Positions 51,301 through 63,335 of a DNA stretch of 64,000 bases are shown piece by piece (the first letter of the stretch is position 1; each line of letters starts with the position of its first letter). The notes below the pieces were generated by a model that worked only from the letters and a program-made list of their open reading frames with translations, made no database searches and was not told where the DNA came from. Source of the stretch: Larimichthys crocea (lineage: Eukaryota; Chordata; Actinopteri; Sciaenidae). The position numbers and the translations under genes were made by a program. The stretch lies in assembly GCF_000972845.2 (NCBI RefSeq), contig NC_040016.1:18874098-18938097 (forward strand), written 5' to 3'.

Positions 51301-52464
51301 AAAAAAGTTTATGTACAATGACCACATTTATTTATTTATGCCAGGCTTTTTCTTATTTCTTATAATATTTTACACTTACAACCGTCTTTGTGCTTCTTCA
51401 CCATACGATATGCTGCAGGCGGGAGCCTCCTGCAACATCCAAGTCTGGGGTCTGTTCTGAGCAGTCGACTGTACTTGTGTTACTCTGGACGCTCTCTCCG
51501 TATATGATTTGACATGATTCTTGTGTAGGTGGTAAAAGAGGTCAGTGGTGTATGAGTCTGTTGTGGGCGGTGGTCATATCCAAACCACATCCATGCGACA
51601 GAAGCAAAGCCCGGTCCTTCTGTTTGGAATTTCCCCGTCCTGTGTGACATTTTTCTTTTGTCACACACTATATATCATCATATCGCACAGCCAAGTGATT
51701 TCTGAGTCACATCAGTGTTAGAATATTGTTGAAATATCCCAAAACTGACTTTATTATTGGCGCCACCTAACACACAAACACAAAGCATTCGAGCTGAAAC
51801 AGATCCTGTCCTGCAGCCACTTCAGATAATGCAAACACTGCACACACACATATATAAACGCATCTCATCTCGTCGTGCTTCAAAACACCCACCCCCCTCC
51901 TCCATTTGTTCTCCTCTGTGTCTCTTTCCCCTCCGTCGTTGTTGTGGCTGTACGAGCCTCCTGACTCTTTGCTCCGTGTTGACTGTGATTGAGAGTGACC
52001 TCCGACCTCTCCGGCTCTATGGAATTCCATACATGGTGCGTCTGTGACCCGCCGACCTCCAGCTGCGCTCTGATTCTATTGGCTGAAAGGCTCCCTGTGC
52101 CTTACAGCAAAGTGCCGCCAGTCAGAATCAAGGGGTCAAAGGTCGAGACTCGTGGAAATGAGGCAATGGAGTATGGTGTGCCTCTTTACAGCGCGGCCAC
52201 AATGCCGTCATTCTGTGCGCGCAGTGGTGGACACGAGAAAGAAAAGAGGGAGAAAGAAAAGAGAGTGACAGAAGAGAGAATTTAAGAGAAAGAGAAGCAG
52301 AAGACTTCAAACTATTTCATCAGGATGTTTTGCAGGCTGCACAGCGACATGACCGTGAGATGTCGGCTTTTCTCGTGTCTCAGGTCTGGAGGATTTTTCA
52401 GATTTGAAACTCCCCAATCTTTTTTTTTTTGGTAATTTTATCCATCGTCTCTAACGGTTATCAT
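51301..52464. other. Gene-free stretch with a possible regulatory patch
   Basis: No exon is recognised. A DR1-type nuclear-receptor site is at 52133-52145 and a CTCF-like core at 51760-51769 (minus strand). Confidence 0.5.
52133..52145 (+). promoter_or_regulatory. DR1 nuclear-receptor-like site
   Basis: GGGTCA-A-AGGTCG, two half-sites with a one-base spacer, near the HNF4/RXR consensus. Confidence 0.35.
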
Positions 52465-52516
52465 GAATCAGAAATATCAGAATCAGAATAACTTTATTAA
52501 TCCCCGCAGGGAAATT
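52465..52516 (-). mobile_element. L2-like LINE 3' tail fragment
   Basis: In reverse it reads AATTTCCCTGCGGGGATTAA, TAAAGTTATTC and TGATTCTGAT, the common fish L2-type tail with an ATTCTG repeat. Confidence 0.6.
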
Positions 52517-54311
52517 GTGTGAATTATCGTGAATGTACTCAACATGTTTATTGCAAAGATCTCAGTGAGGCGACGTCGTTACAATCAAGTCCATCAAGGC
52601 AAGAAACACAAGCAGTCAGACCATCGATTAGCTGCATTATCTATAAATATCAAGTGAGTTCAGAATAAACTCTCATTACTCTGGAATCATTTCACCGGTC
52701 ATCTGTCTTCTCTGTAAAATAACCTAAAAGATATATGAATATCTGATCGTTTGGTTCTAGCAAAGAGATCTCAGTGCATAAACTGTGGTAATAACTGCTA
52801 CAAGAATAAACTGTAAGTATGAATCTAAATGTATACGTCAGTCAAGGTCAAATTAAATTTATATTACTGTTAAGTTAGAATTAATTTAATACACTTGGCA
52901 AGGCAACGTAACATGTTAATAAAATGAAAAACCCAAGTCATATTTAAATAACTCTCTGCATGAATCTGTAGTGACCAGTAAATAAAATTCTTCATGCTTG
53001 TCTCTGTGATTTAATCCTGCACCATTGACTTTACTTCAAACGCAGCTGAACTGTAACCCCCGAAAAGCCTTTGAGGTTATGAGAACTTCAAAGATTTAAT
53101 AACTTATCACACATTCACCGACGTCAATGTCCAGGCTGTCCAAAACTTTTCTGTGATTCCTCTGTAGTCAAACTAAACTTCAGATATCCCCCCACTAATT
53201 CCACCCCACCCCCCGACCCCCAAACCTCTGTCTTTGTCAAAGTGAAATGCTCTCCGTCTGGAAGATGGAGGCGGGTGGGGGTGTGGGGTGGAGGTGAGGC
53301 TGTCAGCAGTGGCAGCACCTGGCTGTGGAGCAGCCTTGATCAAGGACCTGGATTGGACATGAACATAGAACGTACCGCTCAGCCCGTGACACTGTTACAG
53401 GACAGGCTGACAGACAACGCCTTGACTGTCTCCCTGCCCGACTTTGAATGTCCTTTTTAAAAAATAGGCAGGTACAGGAGAGTGGAGGAGACGGAGAGCC
53501 GGTCGTCCTTCTTTTTTTTTTTTTGTCTTCATGTTGACAGGTCAAAGACGAGTTCCTCTCAGTTTGGTCTTTGCACTTTCCTTTCCCCCTTTTGGTGCCA
53601 ATCCCCTTTTCGTCTGTCTCTGTTTCACTTTGTCTTTCTTTGAGCCTCTTCATGCCAAAAAGGATGAGCTACAGTCACACAACATGCGAGCACATTTTGA
53701 GCCCTTTCCATCCTTCTCGGTTACATGCAGCCAACTATGCGCTCTCTGCCTTCTGTCCTCCTATCCCTCCATCCTCTAACCCATCCACAGCGTGCTTCTT
53801 TTTTTTTTGTGTGTGTGTGTGTTGCTTCTGTTTCTGGGATTACTTTTCACAGAGGGAGGGAGAGAGGTGGAGAGCTGGAAAGAGAGAAGAGAAGGTCCAG
53901 AAAAGAGCCCTAAAATAACTGTCATGCAAGTGGACAGGCAGTGATTAAGGATTTAACTGATCATCCCGGGGCTGACAGTGAACCAGCTATTATCTAGCAG
54001 GAATCAAACGCTGCTCAAAGCCCTGGGAGGCTCTCCGCGCCTCTCAGCATCTCTCAGCTCCTCTCAGAGGCCTGGCCAACATGAAAGGAGACGTCAGGGT
54101 CTGGCAGCTGACAAGCTTGGAGAGGGAGAGAGAGAGAGAGAGTGAGAGAGAGAGGAAGGGAGAGACGAGAGAAAGGGAAAGAGGGAGTGAGAGAGTAAAG
54201 TAATGAGATCTTTATTTTGGCCGTTACCTCAGGGACTGTTGATCTGTGTTGTGGTGATGTGCAGCAGAATACAAAGACCCGCTCTGTTTGTTTATATGGG
54301 AACTCTGTCTA

Positions 54312-54348
<37 letters not shown>

Positions 54349-54835
54349 TTGTGTGTGTGTGTGCACGCACGTTGGATATCCCTCAAAATTAGTGGAGTAA
54401 AAGTCATTCATTAATCTTGCAGCGCCTCACAAATGACAGGAAACTAGATGCTACTAGATGAGTAAATGAATAACCAGATGGATAAAAGTAAATCTTTATC
54501 AATACTGTGGTGAGAACATAATTACACTTAGGAGGAAATTAGTGAATTGGTGTGTGTGTGTTATGTTGGTGTGGTTTTACTGTTTGTGTTCTTCTTCAAA
54601 GGCCTTTCCATGACACTAGAGACTTTACACTTGATCCTCCTGCTGATCTCCCCACTGAAGTGCATGTGTGTAAGTGTGTGTGTTTGTGTGCATTGCCATG
54701 CTGCATCATGTTGTGGTGCAGTCTTTGCACCGTAGTCCGTAAGGTTTACTTCCTGGATGTGTTATACGTAGTACAATACGAGCGCTATAGTGTCCGCTGC
54801 ATTTGATCTTAAATATATATATATTTTAGATAATT
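52517..54835. other. Gene-free stretch
   Basis: It holds AT-rich sequence to 53.1 kb, then purine- and pyrimidine-rich runs, a GA-rich patch near 54120-54190 and a GT array at about 54314-54347. No gene is recognised. Confidence 0.55.
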
Positions 54836-55018
54836 TTTGTTGGCCTTTTATGCCTTCATTGATAGTACAGCTGAAGATAGACAGGAAGCAGAGAGAGGGG
54901 GAATGACACGCAGTAAATTAGCCGTCCAATGCGGGATTCGAACCGGGGCCAGCTGCAGCGAGGACTACAGCCTCTACACACGGGGAGGCCGCTTAACCCA
55001 CTATGCTACCGACCGCCC
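54836..55018 (-). mobile_element. tRNA-derived SINE, same family as 8153-8356
   Basis: In reverse it begins GGGGCGGTCGGTAGCATAGT and contains GTTCGAATCCC, TTTACTGCGTGTCATTCCCC and GCTTCCTGTCTAT. It is nearly collinear with the fam72a intron copy but in the opposite orientation. Confidence 0.85.
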
Positions 55019-55050
55019 CGATACATACATATTTGACTCATAGGTGGAAC

Positions 55051-55570
55051 TCAAATCAAATCAAATCAAATCAAATCAAATTTTATTTGTATAGCCCAAA
55101 GTCTCAAAGTACATTTAGCCTCAGAGGGCTTTACAATCTGTACAGGGAGTGACACCCTCTGTCCTTAGACCCTCGGTTCGAGTGAGGAGAAAAAAAGGTG
55201 GAAGAAACCTCAGGAAGAGCCACAGAGGAGGGATCCCTCTCCCAGGACGTGTACAGAACAAATCAACACAAACATATTGTACAAAATATGACTGACAAAA
55301 TGACAATGAATTACAATGAATGATAAAATGATTACAGTAGCAGTGGAACCTGTGATAGAGATAGAGAGACACAGATGCACAGCAGCAGCAAATTATAAAC
55401 TAACTATAAACTGTAATGTAGCTATGGTAACAATAATGACAGTAATAATATGTGTAGTGGACGTCGTGCAGGATCACAGCAGCAGCCACGATCCACGAGA
55501 AGCTGCTGGACGACAGAGCACAGAAACTCCGGGGAAGAAGTTTAGTTGTACATGTATTAATGAGACGTAT
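55051..55570 (-). mobile_element. RTE-like non-LTR retrotransposon 3' end
   Basis: In reverse the 3' end reads ATTGTAAAGCCCTCTGAGGC, GGGCTATACAAATAAAA and then TTTGA repeats. This tail is very common in fish and is ascribed here tentatively to RTE/Expander-type elements. The 5' limit is uncertain. Confidence 0.65.
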
Positions 55571-57059
55571 ATGTTTACAGATGGTGAGAGAGAGAGAGAG
55601 AGAGATGGTGTGAAGTAAGATTTACCAAGGGAGTACTACCCTAACCCAAAGATCACTTTGTGATGAATCACTGTCTGTTAAAGCTCATAACATCACAACA
55701 AGTAAAAATGACATAAGCTCATCTGTTACAGTTTTAAACGTGACATCACTCAGAAACACAGTCTGTATTCAGATGCAACATTTGAAACATTTGAAACTCG
55801 GCGTCATTACAAAGTTATGAGGACCGCGGAAGAGGCACGAATAGTTTCTCATTAGAAATAATGTTATAAGCTCGTTTCGATATGAGAAAAATATTAAGGA
55901 GCTGCTTTAAAGAAAGGATGCACATTCAGTTTCATTATTACGAATCTTAAAATGTTTGGGATCAGTCAAATTTGTCGTTTGCCTTTTTATTAGTCAGTTG
56001 ATTTTGAAGATACAGAAGGAAATGTTGGGAGGAGCATTACATGCAGCTGAGGTCGTCACTCAGAATTAAAGTGAGAAGCCCCCCAACCATCAGTAGGTGA
56101 GATAACAGGTGAGTTAAGAGGTATCAACAACCACATGTATATATGTGTACATCAACCTAGAAAGCCAATTTTATCTGTCCATCTGACCTGCAGTCAAGAA
56201 AGCACTTCTAATAAATGGCAGGAATTTATTGGACTTATCCCACTAGAACAAATATTAGAAGTATGAAGAAGCTGTGTGTGGACTCAATGACATAATCGTC
56301 TTCCCTTAATACAATTTTCCCCAACATGCCGGAGACCCACGGTGGCCAAGGTGCGAGCATCCTTCACATAAGATGCCACTTTTCCTCTGTATCGGTTTCT
56401 CCTGTGTTCTTCACACCATAGCAGCACTACGTGTTCCCATGCAGCAGCCTTGAACTTGGTACTTCTAATTTCTCAGTGTCTTCAAGGACCAGTGCGTTTT
56501 CTCTGCTTTAGCTGCAAGAACACACACACACACACACACACATACACACACATGCATGCACACACCCGTACACACAAGCTACCTCGCTCATGCAGAGATG
56601 AGTGCTGTGTTCCTTCCTGAGGTCCCTTCACACATTAGACCAGCTCTAATAATAAAAGGGAGAGGAGTCAGAGTGGATCCTTTGAGTGTTGAGTTGAGGG
56701 CGGGTGACCCACTTATCCATTCCTCAGGCTTTGTCTGGGCCTCTGGGTTAACCCACTTACCCACTCCCCAGGCTTCTGCCAGGCCCTGGAGTGAAGGCCG
56801 GCTTCTTTTCTCATCAAACAACTGCTCTTAATAAAGGCCAGGGGCTGGGGAGCCTGAAGCCCATGGAGCCCTGTATGTGTGTGTGTGTATGTACGTACAC
56901 AACAGTGCACTCATCAGCACAAAGCCCACTTACACGGTCCTCAATAGTTTTCTGCTCAAACAGGGAATTTGTTCTAAACCTTTATCGTCATTTTCTATAT
57001 TTCTGCTTTCTGTAATGGTTTATATCTGTTTGTGTGTGTGTGTGTGCGCATATCAGCTC

Positions 57060-57170
57060 AGAAATCTTGCTCCGTCTTCTCCACCACCAAACTGCATTTG
57101 CATTTTAATTATGTCAATGTTTGTTCAAAAGCATGACAGGCGCTCAGACATGACAAAATGGAAATAAGGG
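57060..57170. promoter_or_regulatory. CNE-like island with octamer and homeodomain sites
   Basis: A perfect ATTTGCAT octamer (57096-57103) is followed one base later by TTAATTA (57105-57111). The surroundings are non-repetitive. Function is inferred. Confidence 0.35.
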
Positions 57171-58787
57171 ACTTAAACTGGGGAATTACAGCCCATTCGC
57201 ACATGTTTTTGTGCGACGCTAACACGATGAACATCCCAGTGTCCCTGCGTGTGAAACCCCTGCTTTTTCACGCCTCTTAATCCTGCTGTCGGGGGTTGCA
57301 GAGGAGACTCGCTCATGGGAACCTGAGCGCTTTCAGGAACACGGGAAGGAATTTATTATCCGTCATCGAATTCGTTCTTTTTTTTATTCCAAATAGTTTT
57401 GTGTCTTCTTTGGTCGTCATCCTCAATCCCCGTTGCTGAGCTGTGCAACTTTTCTGCACAGTGGCCGGTATGGCGATTGTCACGTTGCCTCGTTGTCTTA
57501 CAAAAAAGTGAGATGAGAAGATCATCTGCTTGTTTAGTGTGGGGCTGGAGACAGTTGTTGATGTTGTCAGCCTATTTCTCGGCATAAGGACTGCAGGGGG
57601 AAGCGGCTAGCACTGTTCAAACTGAAAAATATAGGATACACTGGGTAAAGTTTGAGAAGCAGTCTTGCTGTTTTTTTCCTGCACAGAATGATAAAACTCT
57701 TTATCTTGCAAAGAAGAATATTTCCATCCGAAAAGGTAAAAACCTCAGAGTTGAGTGACCCGACCACAAGAAGTCTCCTGGTGAGGTGTAGTGCGTTTAA
57801 ACTTCCAACCTAACGTCTGATTTTGCGATAAATCGCTGAAACATACGTCTGTGGCGCGTCAGAGCTCAGTGCGAGCACAAAGGACGGATCAGAGAGTGCA
57901 TAAACTCTCTCGGTTAAGTCAGTAACGCATCAATATTTATCTAATATATCTTAAGTTTGCAACATTAGCCATCATAAGTTTCCTGGTCTGGAGCAGAAAA
58001 ACCCCCCCCCCCACCTATTTCATGGAGGACATTTTGACATACTGTATGTCATAATAGGAAAAGCACAGGTGTAAATAATAAAATGAATGATGGTAAAATT
58101 CCATTTAGCTGTTTCGGTTTTCAGGGTCCTGGTATTGTTCATGTTGGCCCGCTCTCACACTGTCATGGCTTACTGGAGCTCTTGAATAGAACCGAGACAT
58201 TGTTAATGTTATTTGTAACACCTGCTGCTGTGCAAAGGAATGTTTTATTGGTTAAGAGTCAACTTTTTGTTTGTGTTATATCTTCTGTCAAAAAAAGTGA
58301 GATTTCTTGCTTCAGAGAGAGTACACAAAGTTCCTCTGAACTCCTGACACGTTACCTATCCCCTACACTCCCTCCCCTTTATCGCTGCCTGTTTTTTTTT
58401 TTATATATCTCCTTCCCTCCTCCTTCTCCTCCTTCTCCTCTGTCTCTGCAGTGAGTGGCAGGGCCAGGATGGTGCTTCTGTTGTGTGTAATAAATGCTGT
58501 TGTATTGAGCCCACAGGGAAACCCTACTCTCCTCTCCCAGCCATTACTGTCTAATGGCCAGATGATGGGAGAGAGACACACACAGAGCCTGTCACGGACA
58601 AGCTGATATACTGCTACGCTGCTATGTGTGTGTGTGTACATGCGTGTGCATGTGTGTGTGTGCATATGTCATATAGAGGCTGATATACCACCCTGGCCCC
58701 TGGGCAGAGGAGGAGGGGGGTAACAGCAGTAACTCACTCGCAACCTGATCAAGCAGTGATAAATCTTCTGAAGCCATCCTGTTTCCT

Positions 58788-58788
<1 letters not shown>

Positions 58789-58867
<79 letters not shown>
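58789..58867. repeat. Longest (AC)n array in the window
   Basis: An uninterrupted run of 79 bp, about 39 units. Confidence 0.97.
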
Positions 58868-58870
<3 letters not shown>

Positions 58871-59772
58871 CTCCACCCACTCACTCCCTCTTACCCACTG
58901 AACCCTTAGGGCGACATTGAAAAGGATACGTGCATCACTTAAACTGTCCCCTATGTGCATTATATTACAGGAGAGATGTTATGGTTGTGACTCACTGGAG
59001 GTAGCTTAGATGTTTCTTCTTTTTTTTTCCTTCTCTGGCCATATTAAAAGTTTTTTTTTTCCTTTGAACCCGAGATATAAAACTCACTCTCACCATTATC
59101 CTTTCCTCTTAATCGATAGGTTTTAATTGGATAATGGCCGCTCCTGGTGAAGTAAAACACGCTTCTGCTGCCGGTTAATGTCATTTTAACAGTTCGGAAA
59201 AAAGCCTTGCTCCTCCTTCTGAGCACCAGAGATACTTTTCAAACATTATAGCCATTGAATAGAGGTTGTGATGAATTGACTAAAGGCTGGTGAAATTGTG
59301 TCTGGTGCTCAGGTGGTTTAAAGATCTCAATCTTTCCTCATGGCTAAATTTTGGAGGGAATGTATCGATGTTATTCTGTACTCCAATAATGCTCAAGGAC
59401 AAACAATTTAAGGTGCTTTAACCAGTTCTATTCTTTGTCAACAGTTATTTTTTTATATATTTCTAAAAAAGTATTTTTGAATACTGTTACAGGGATGTGT
59501 TTTGGTTGGGACAAGATAATAGCGGCCCCCTTTTAATTAGGACTTATTTGCGTCCGCTTGAATAATTTTATTATGTGCTGAACTGAGTTTGGGTGAGTAA
59601 AACTTTTCAAGCGTTCAACCTGTATTCAGTATTTGATCTTGTTGTCTTGCTGAATGCCAAAGTGTCCTTAATGAATTCCAAACATTGAATTTAGACTTCT
59701 TTTGTGTCTGGAGCACAGTGGCTGTCAATAAATTTTTATTAATGTGTACATGCATGCAAGCACACGCATGGC

Positions 59773-59817
<45 letters not shown>

Positions 59818-60236
59818 AAACTCGTGCACACGCGCACACATACAGCTTCACAAACACTAGAGGGAATACAAGGACTGGACAGTGCAAGGACACCAACCCA
59901 CTTCAACTACAATCAGACCAACCTTGAGAGGCACTGGTCCTTTCTCCTCAACCAAGCTTAAAAAATAATTTGAATACCTATATAACACGGAAATTTGCTT
60001 GCTTTGAATGGCAAAACTCATAAATACCCAAACATTTTTGATTGCACTCCTTTAAAACCTTGTCTCTAAAGATAAACATTGAAAAGGTTTTTTTTTTTTT
60101 GACTTATTTTACAGCAACAAATTGAAGCTGTTTAAACCAACCCCCTACGAAAAAACCAATTGTGCGACCTGACAAAGGACTCGCTGCTTTATTACTCAAA
60201 TTTTGGACATGCATACAGGCACATAGGCACGCTAAT

Positions 60237-60430
60237 ATCAAATCAAATCAAATCAGATTTTATTTGTATAGCCCAAAGTCACAAAGTACATTTGCCTCGG
60301 AGGCTTTACAATCTGTACAGGGAGTGACACCCTCTGTCCTTAGACCCTCGGTTCAAGTGAGGAAAACTTGCCCACAAAAAACCTTTAACAGGGAACAAAG
60401 GTGGAAGAAGAGCCACAGAGGATACACTAA
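60237..60430 (-). mobile_element. RTE-like 3' end, second copy
   Basis: TCAAATCAAATCAAATCAG, TTTTATTTGTATAGCCCAAA and GGGAGTGACACCCTCTGTCC match the copy at 55051 in the same orientation, with a 5' truncation near 60430. Confidence 0.68.
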
Positions 60431-62180
60431 CAGTAATCCAGCATCCACTTGAAGATTGAAAATTGACATAGAAGTCAATAAGTGATTTTTTTTTCTTTTT
60501 TTCTTAAATGTAGATATCTTTGTAAGTCTTTATTTTATATTTACTTTGGCTCTCACGTTTTGTTTTCTGATGAATGACACCCTTGCCTGTCTCCACCAGT
60601 GACACATGAAATTAATTCAGATCGCAAAGAAGATGTGAGTCGCCGTCTAGGGTCAGATGTTCGTGCGCGTGTGTGTTTTTCTCTGTCTTGCCTGCGACAG
60701 TCTTCCGTCGTAAAGCTCCTGTCTTACCTGAGGATTAGGTGGATCAGACATTGATTGACAGATCCTCCCTTTTTCCCCCCTCCTACCTTCTCCTGAGAGG
60801 AACGTCGTGTTTGGGGTTACAGAAGAACACAGGCGGGAAACCATGACTACAACACACCCGAGACGGACTCCTGAAACATGAGGTCTCTTTGAATTTGTGC
60901 ACCGTGTGTGTCTGTGTGTGTGTTTTTGTGTAAATTATTGCACTGTGTATCCAAGCACATGTGTGTGTATGTGTGTTTGCTCATGTGCATTTATATGTGT
61001 GTATGAGAGTCTGTGTGCTGGTAAAGGAAGATGAAAGGTGTGTGTGTTGAGCCCTGCTGTCAGTCCCTGCCATGTTTTACAGCCCGTCCGCTCTGCACAG
61101 TGATTAGAGCTGTCGACTCTGATGTGATGACATGGGCTGAAACCACAGCGGGGGAGAGAGAGAGAGAGAGGGAGAGACAGACACCGATAGGCAGTTTGGG
61201 GGTCAGTTGGAGATCAGAGTGAAAGTTTGAGAAGCAGAGAGAGAGAGAGAGAGTTTAAGAGAGAGAGAGTTGACCTTGACAACAGCTGCTGCTGCTGCAG
61301 CTCTTAAAAAGTGCGGGGCCGACGCCGGGCCGCAGCCGTGATGGTTACAACATACAAGTCACTACCTGCCACTGTAAAGCTCGCAGCCCACCCATTTACT
61401 GAAAGTCAGCGTACAGGAACACCTTGTATGGCAGGGAGCGGACAGAGCTGATGATATACAGGTGGTGTGTGCTGTGTAAATGCATTAGCCTCTTAGAGAA
61501 TACATTCAATGACAGCTATAAGAGCGAAGGAACCCAGATTTTTTTAATATTTACAAAGCTCTGCTCTAAAGCCCTGCAGGGAAGACATAGTTGCGGACAC
61601 TTCACTTCACATACGTGTACTTCACAGGCGTTCCCTCTCTTTCACCTTTAGTGTGCCCCATTTCCATATGTTCTTAATCGGGCCAGAGGGAGGGAAGAAA
61701 GAATTGACGAGGCAGGGAAAAGGGGGGGGGGCACTACTCAGGCCGTGTTTGGTTTAATGTCTGCCCCTGCTCTAATAGAGGATAAATAAACACTGCTCTG
61801 TTGTGGGGGTGCGTAGCTCCTATGGACACACACACACACACAACCCACCTTCTAGTTGCGTTGGCCAGTCAAAGCTAATACAGCAGAAAATGGCTTGCTC
61901 CCCTGTCCGCCCCATGTGCTGGTGCTGTTATTACTGGAGCCTAATAAGGCCCAGATGCCTAATATTAGACGTAATCTGTCAGAATAGTTTTGTTTATGTA
62001 ATTTAATTTTTCCAGGCAGTTGTTTCCAATTAGGTTGTTTAAAAATTTTAATTGAATTAAATGGGAGATATCTCCATGAAGAGAAATGGCAAAAAAAAAA
62101 AAAGAAAAAGAAAGAAAAGCAGGGCCAGGGCCAGGGTAGACATGTGGGAACAATGCTGTTTTGGCCTGTGCGTGTACGTG

Positions 62181-62220
<40 letters not shown>

Positions 62221-62239
62221 CCATGATACACACCTATCA

Positions 62240-62400
62240 TTACAGCTTTCCCATTATTGTCAAGCCTCTCAGAAGTGAGTGCTGTAGCGTCTATGGTAAT
62301 TATGACGTTATGAGGTGGCAATTACATTGAAATGTGTTTGACTGTCAAACGCCCACTACAATGACATGTCAGCCTGCTGAGATGAGCATAAAAATGGTTG
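62240..62400. promoter_or_regulatory. CNE-like island with TALE-type palindrome
   Basis: GTTTGACTGTCAAAC (62336-62350) is a 7+1+7 perfect inverted repeat containing a TGACTGTCA TALE-like core. GGTAATTATGACGTTATGAG and GGCAATTACATTG lie just upstream. Function is inferred. Confidence 0.35.
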
Positions 62401-63121
62401 AAATGGAGAGAATGAAAGAAATATAATGTTGAGTGACTGCTTTGCTAAGAAAGTGACAGAGGAAATTCTAGTCAGGAAATAAAAGGCCCCGCATTGTGCA
62501 AGGTACTTGACCATTTAATAACCTTTGGTTATGACAACCTAAATGCAACCTTGTAACTTTGTGTCGAAATTGCAGAAGTTTCCTGATTGCGGAACGCTGC
62601 TCATTGTGTGATTGCTTTCCTTGGCTGAGAACTACCCATCTACTATGTTTAAAGACACCGAATTGTGAAAATTTGAAGAATGTCTTGCCCCGAACCTAAT
62701 CCCCTTTATCGTCATTCTCCTTTGCAACCACGAGGGGCACCAACGAGCACGCACGAATGAGTCCTGCAGCTGCATGCCCTGAGGCGTCACTGTAGTCCAT
62801 GCATCGTGTGACTTATGTTGGAGGACGCGTCGGTGAGCGCGCTCATCTCCGTTTATGCAGCGCCTACCCGCTCAAAGTATGAAAGAGTTGCAAGAGGTTA
62901 CAGCTTGGGAGAGAGGGCACGGGGTGGGTTTGTGGGGACTGTGTGTGGAGTGGAGGTGTTTAGGAGGTGGGGGGAGGCGTGGGTCAACCTGTCATATATC
63001 CCGAAGAAAGAAAAGGCAAGTGCGTGTTAGAGAACATTCCAGAGGAGAAAAAAAAGGGAGAAAAAAGAAAGACAAGGATCCCTTCAGCAGGCAGGGCAGT
63101 GTTGCGTGACTGGCGTTTCAT

Positions 63122-63123
<2 letters not shown>

Positions 63124-63162
<39 letters not shown>
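63124..63162. repeat. (CA)n microsatellite
   Basis: A CA run of about 39 bp. A GT run follows at about 63302, forming an inverted pair. Confidence 0.95.
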
Positions 63163-63164
<2 letters not shown>

Positions 63165-63301
63165 TGCACCAAACAGACATCGCCCAGCTATGAATTCTAC
63201 CCTGATGTGTTTTCTCTCACTGGTAACTTTAGTATGGATGATTTAACGCTTAACTGCAATCAGTGTTAAAGCGTTCCACAAGGCTCACTCAGACATAGCT
63301 G

Positions 63302-63335
<34 letters not shown>

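Larger units (their letters stand above)
55613..60236. other. Gene-free stretch with CNE-like islands
   Basis: It holds a long CA array (58789-58867), CA/GT arrays near 56520-56545 and 59782-59812, an octamer/homeodomain island at 57060-57170 and AT-rich sequence with CTTTTAATTAGGAC near 59530. No exon is recognised. Confidence 0.55.

Noticed and set aside
57313..57585. Minus-strand frame of 90 codons
   Set aside because: Basic, protein-like composition, but no family recognised and no splice or promoter support.
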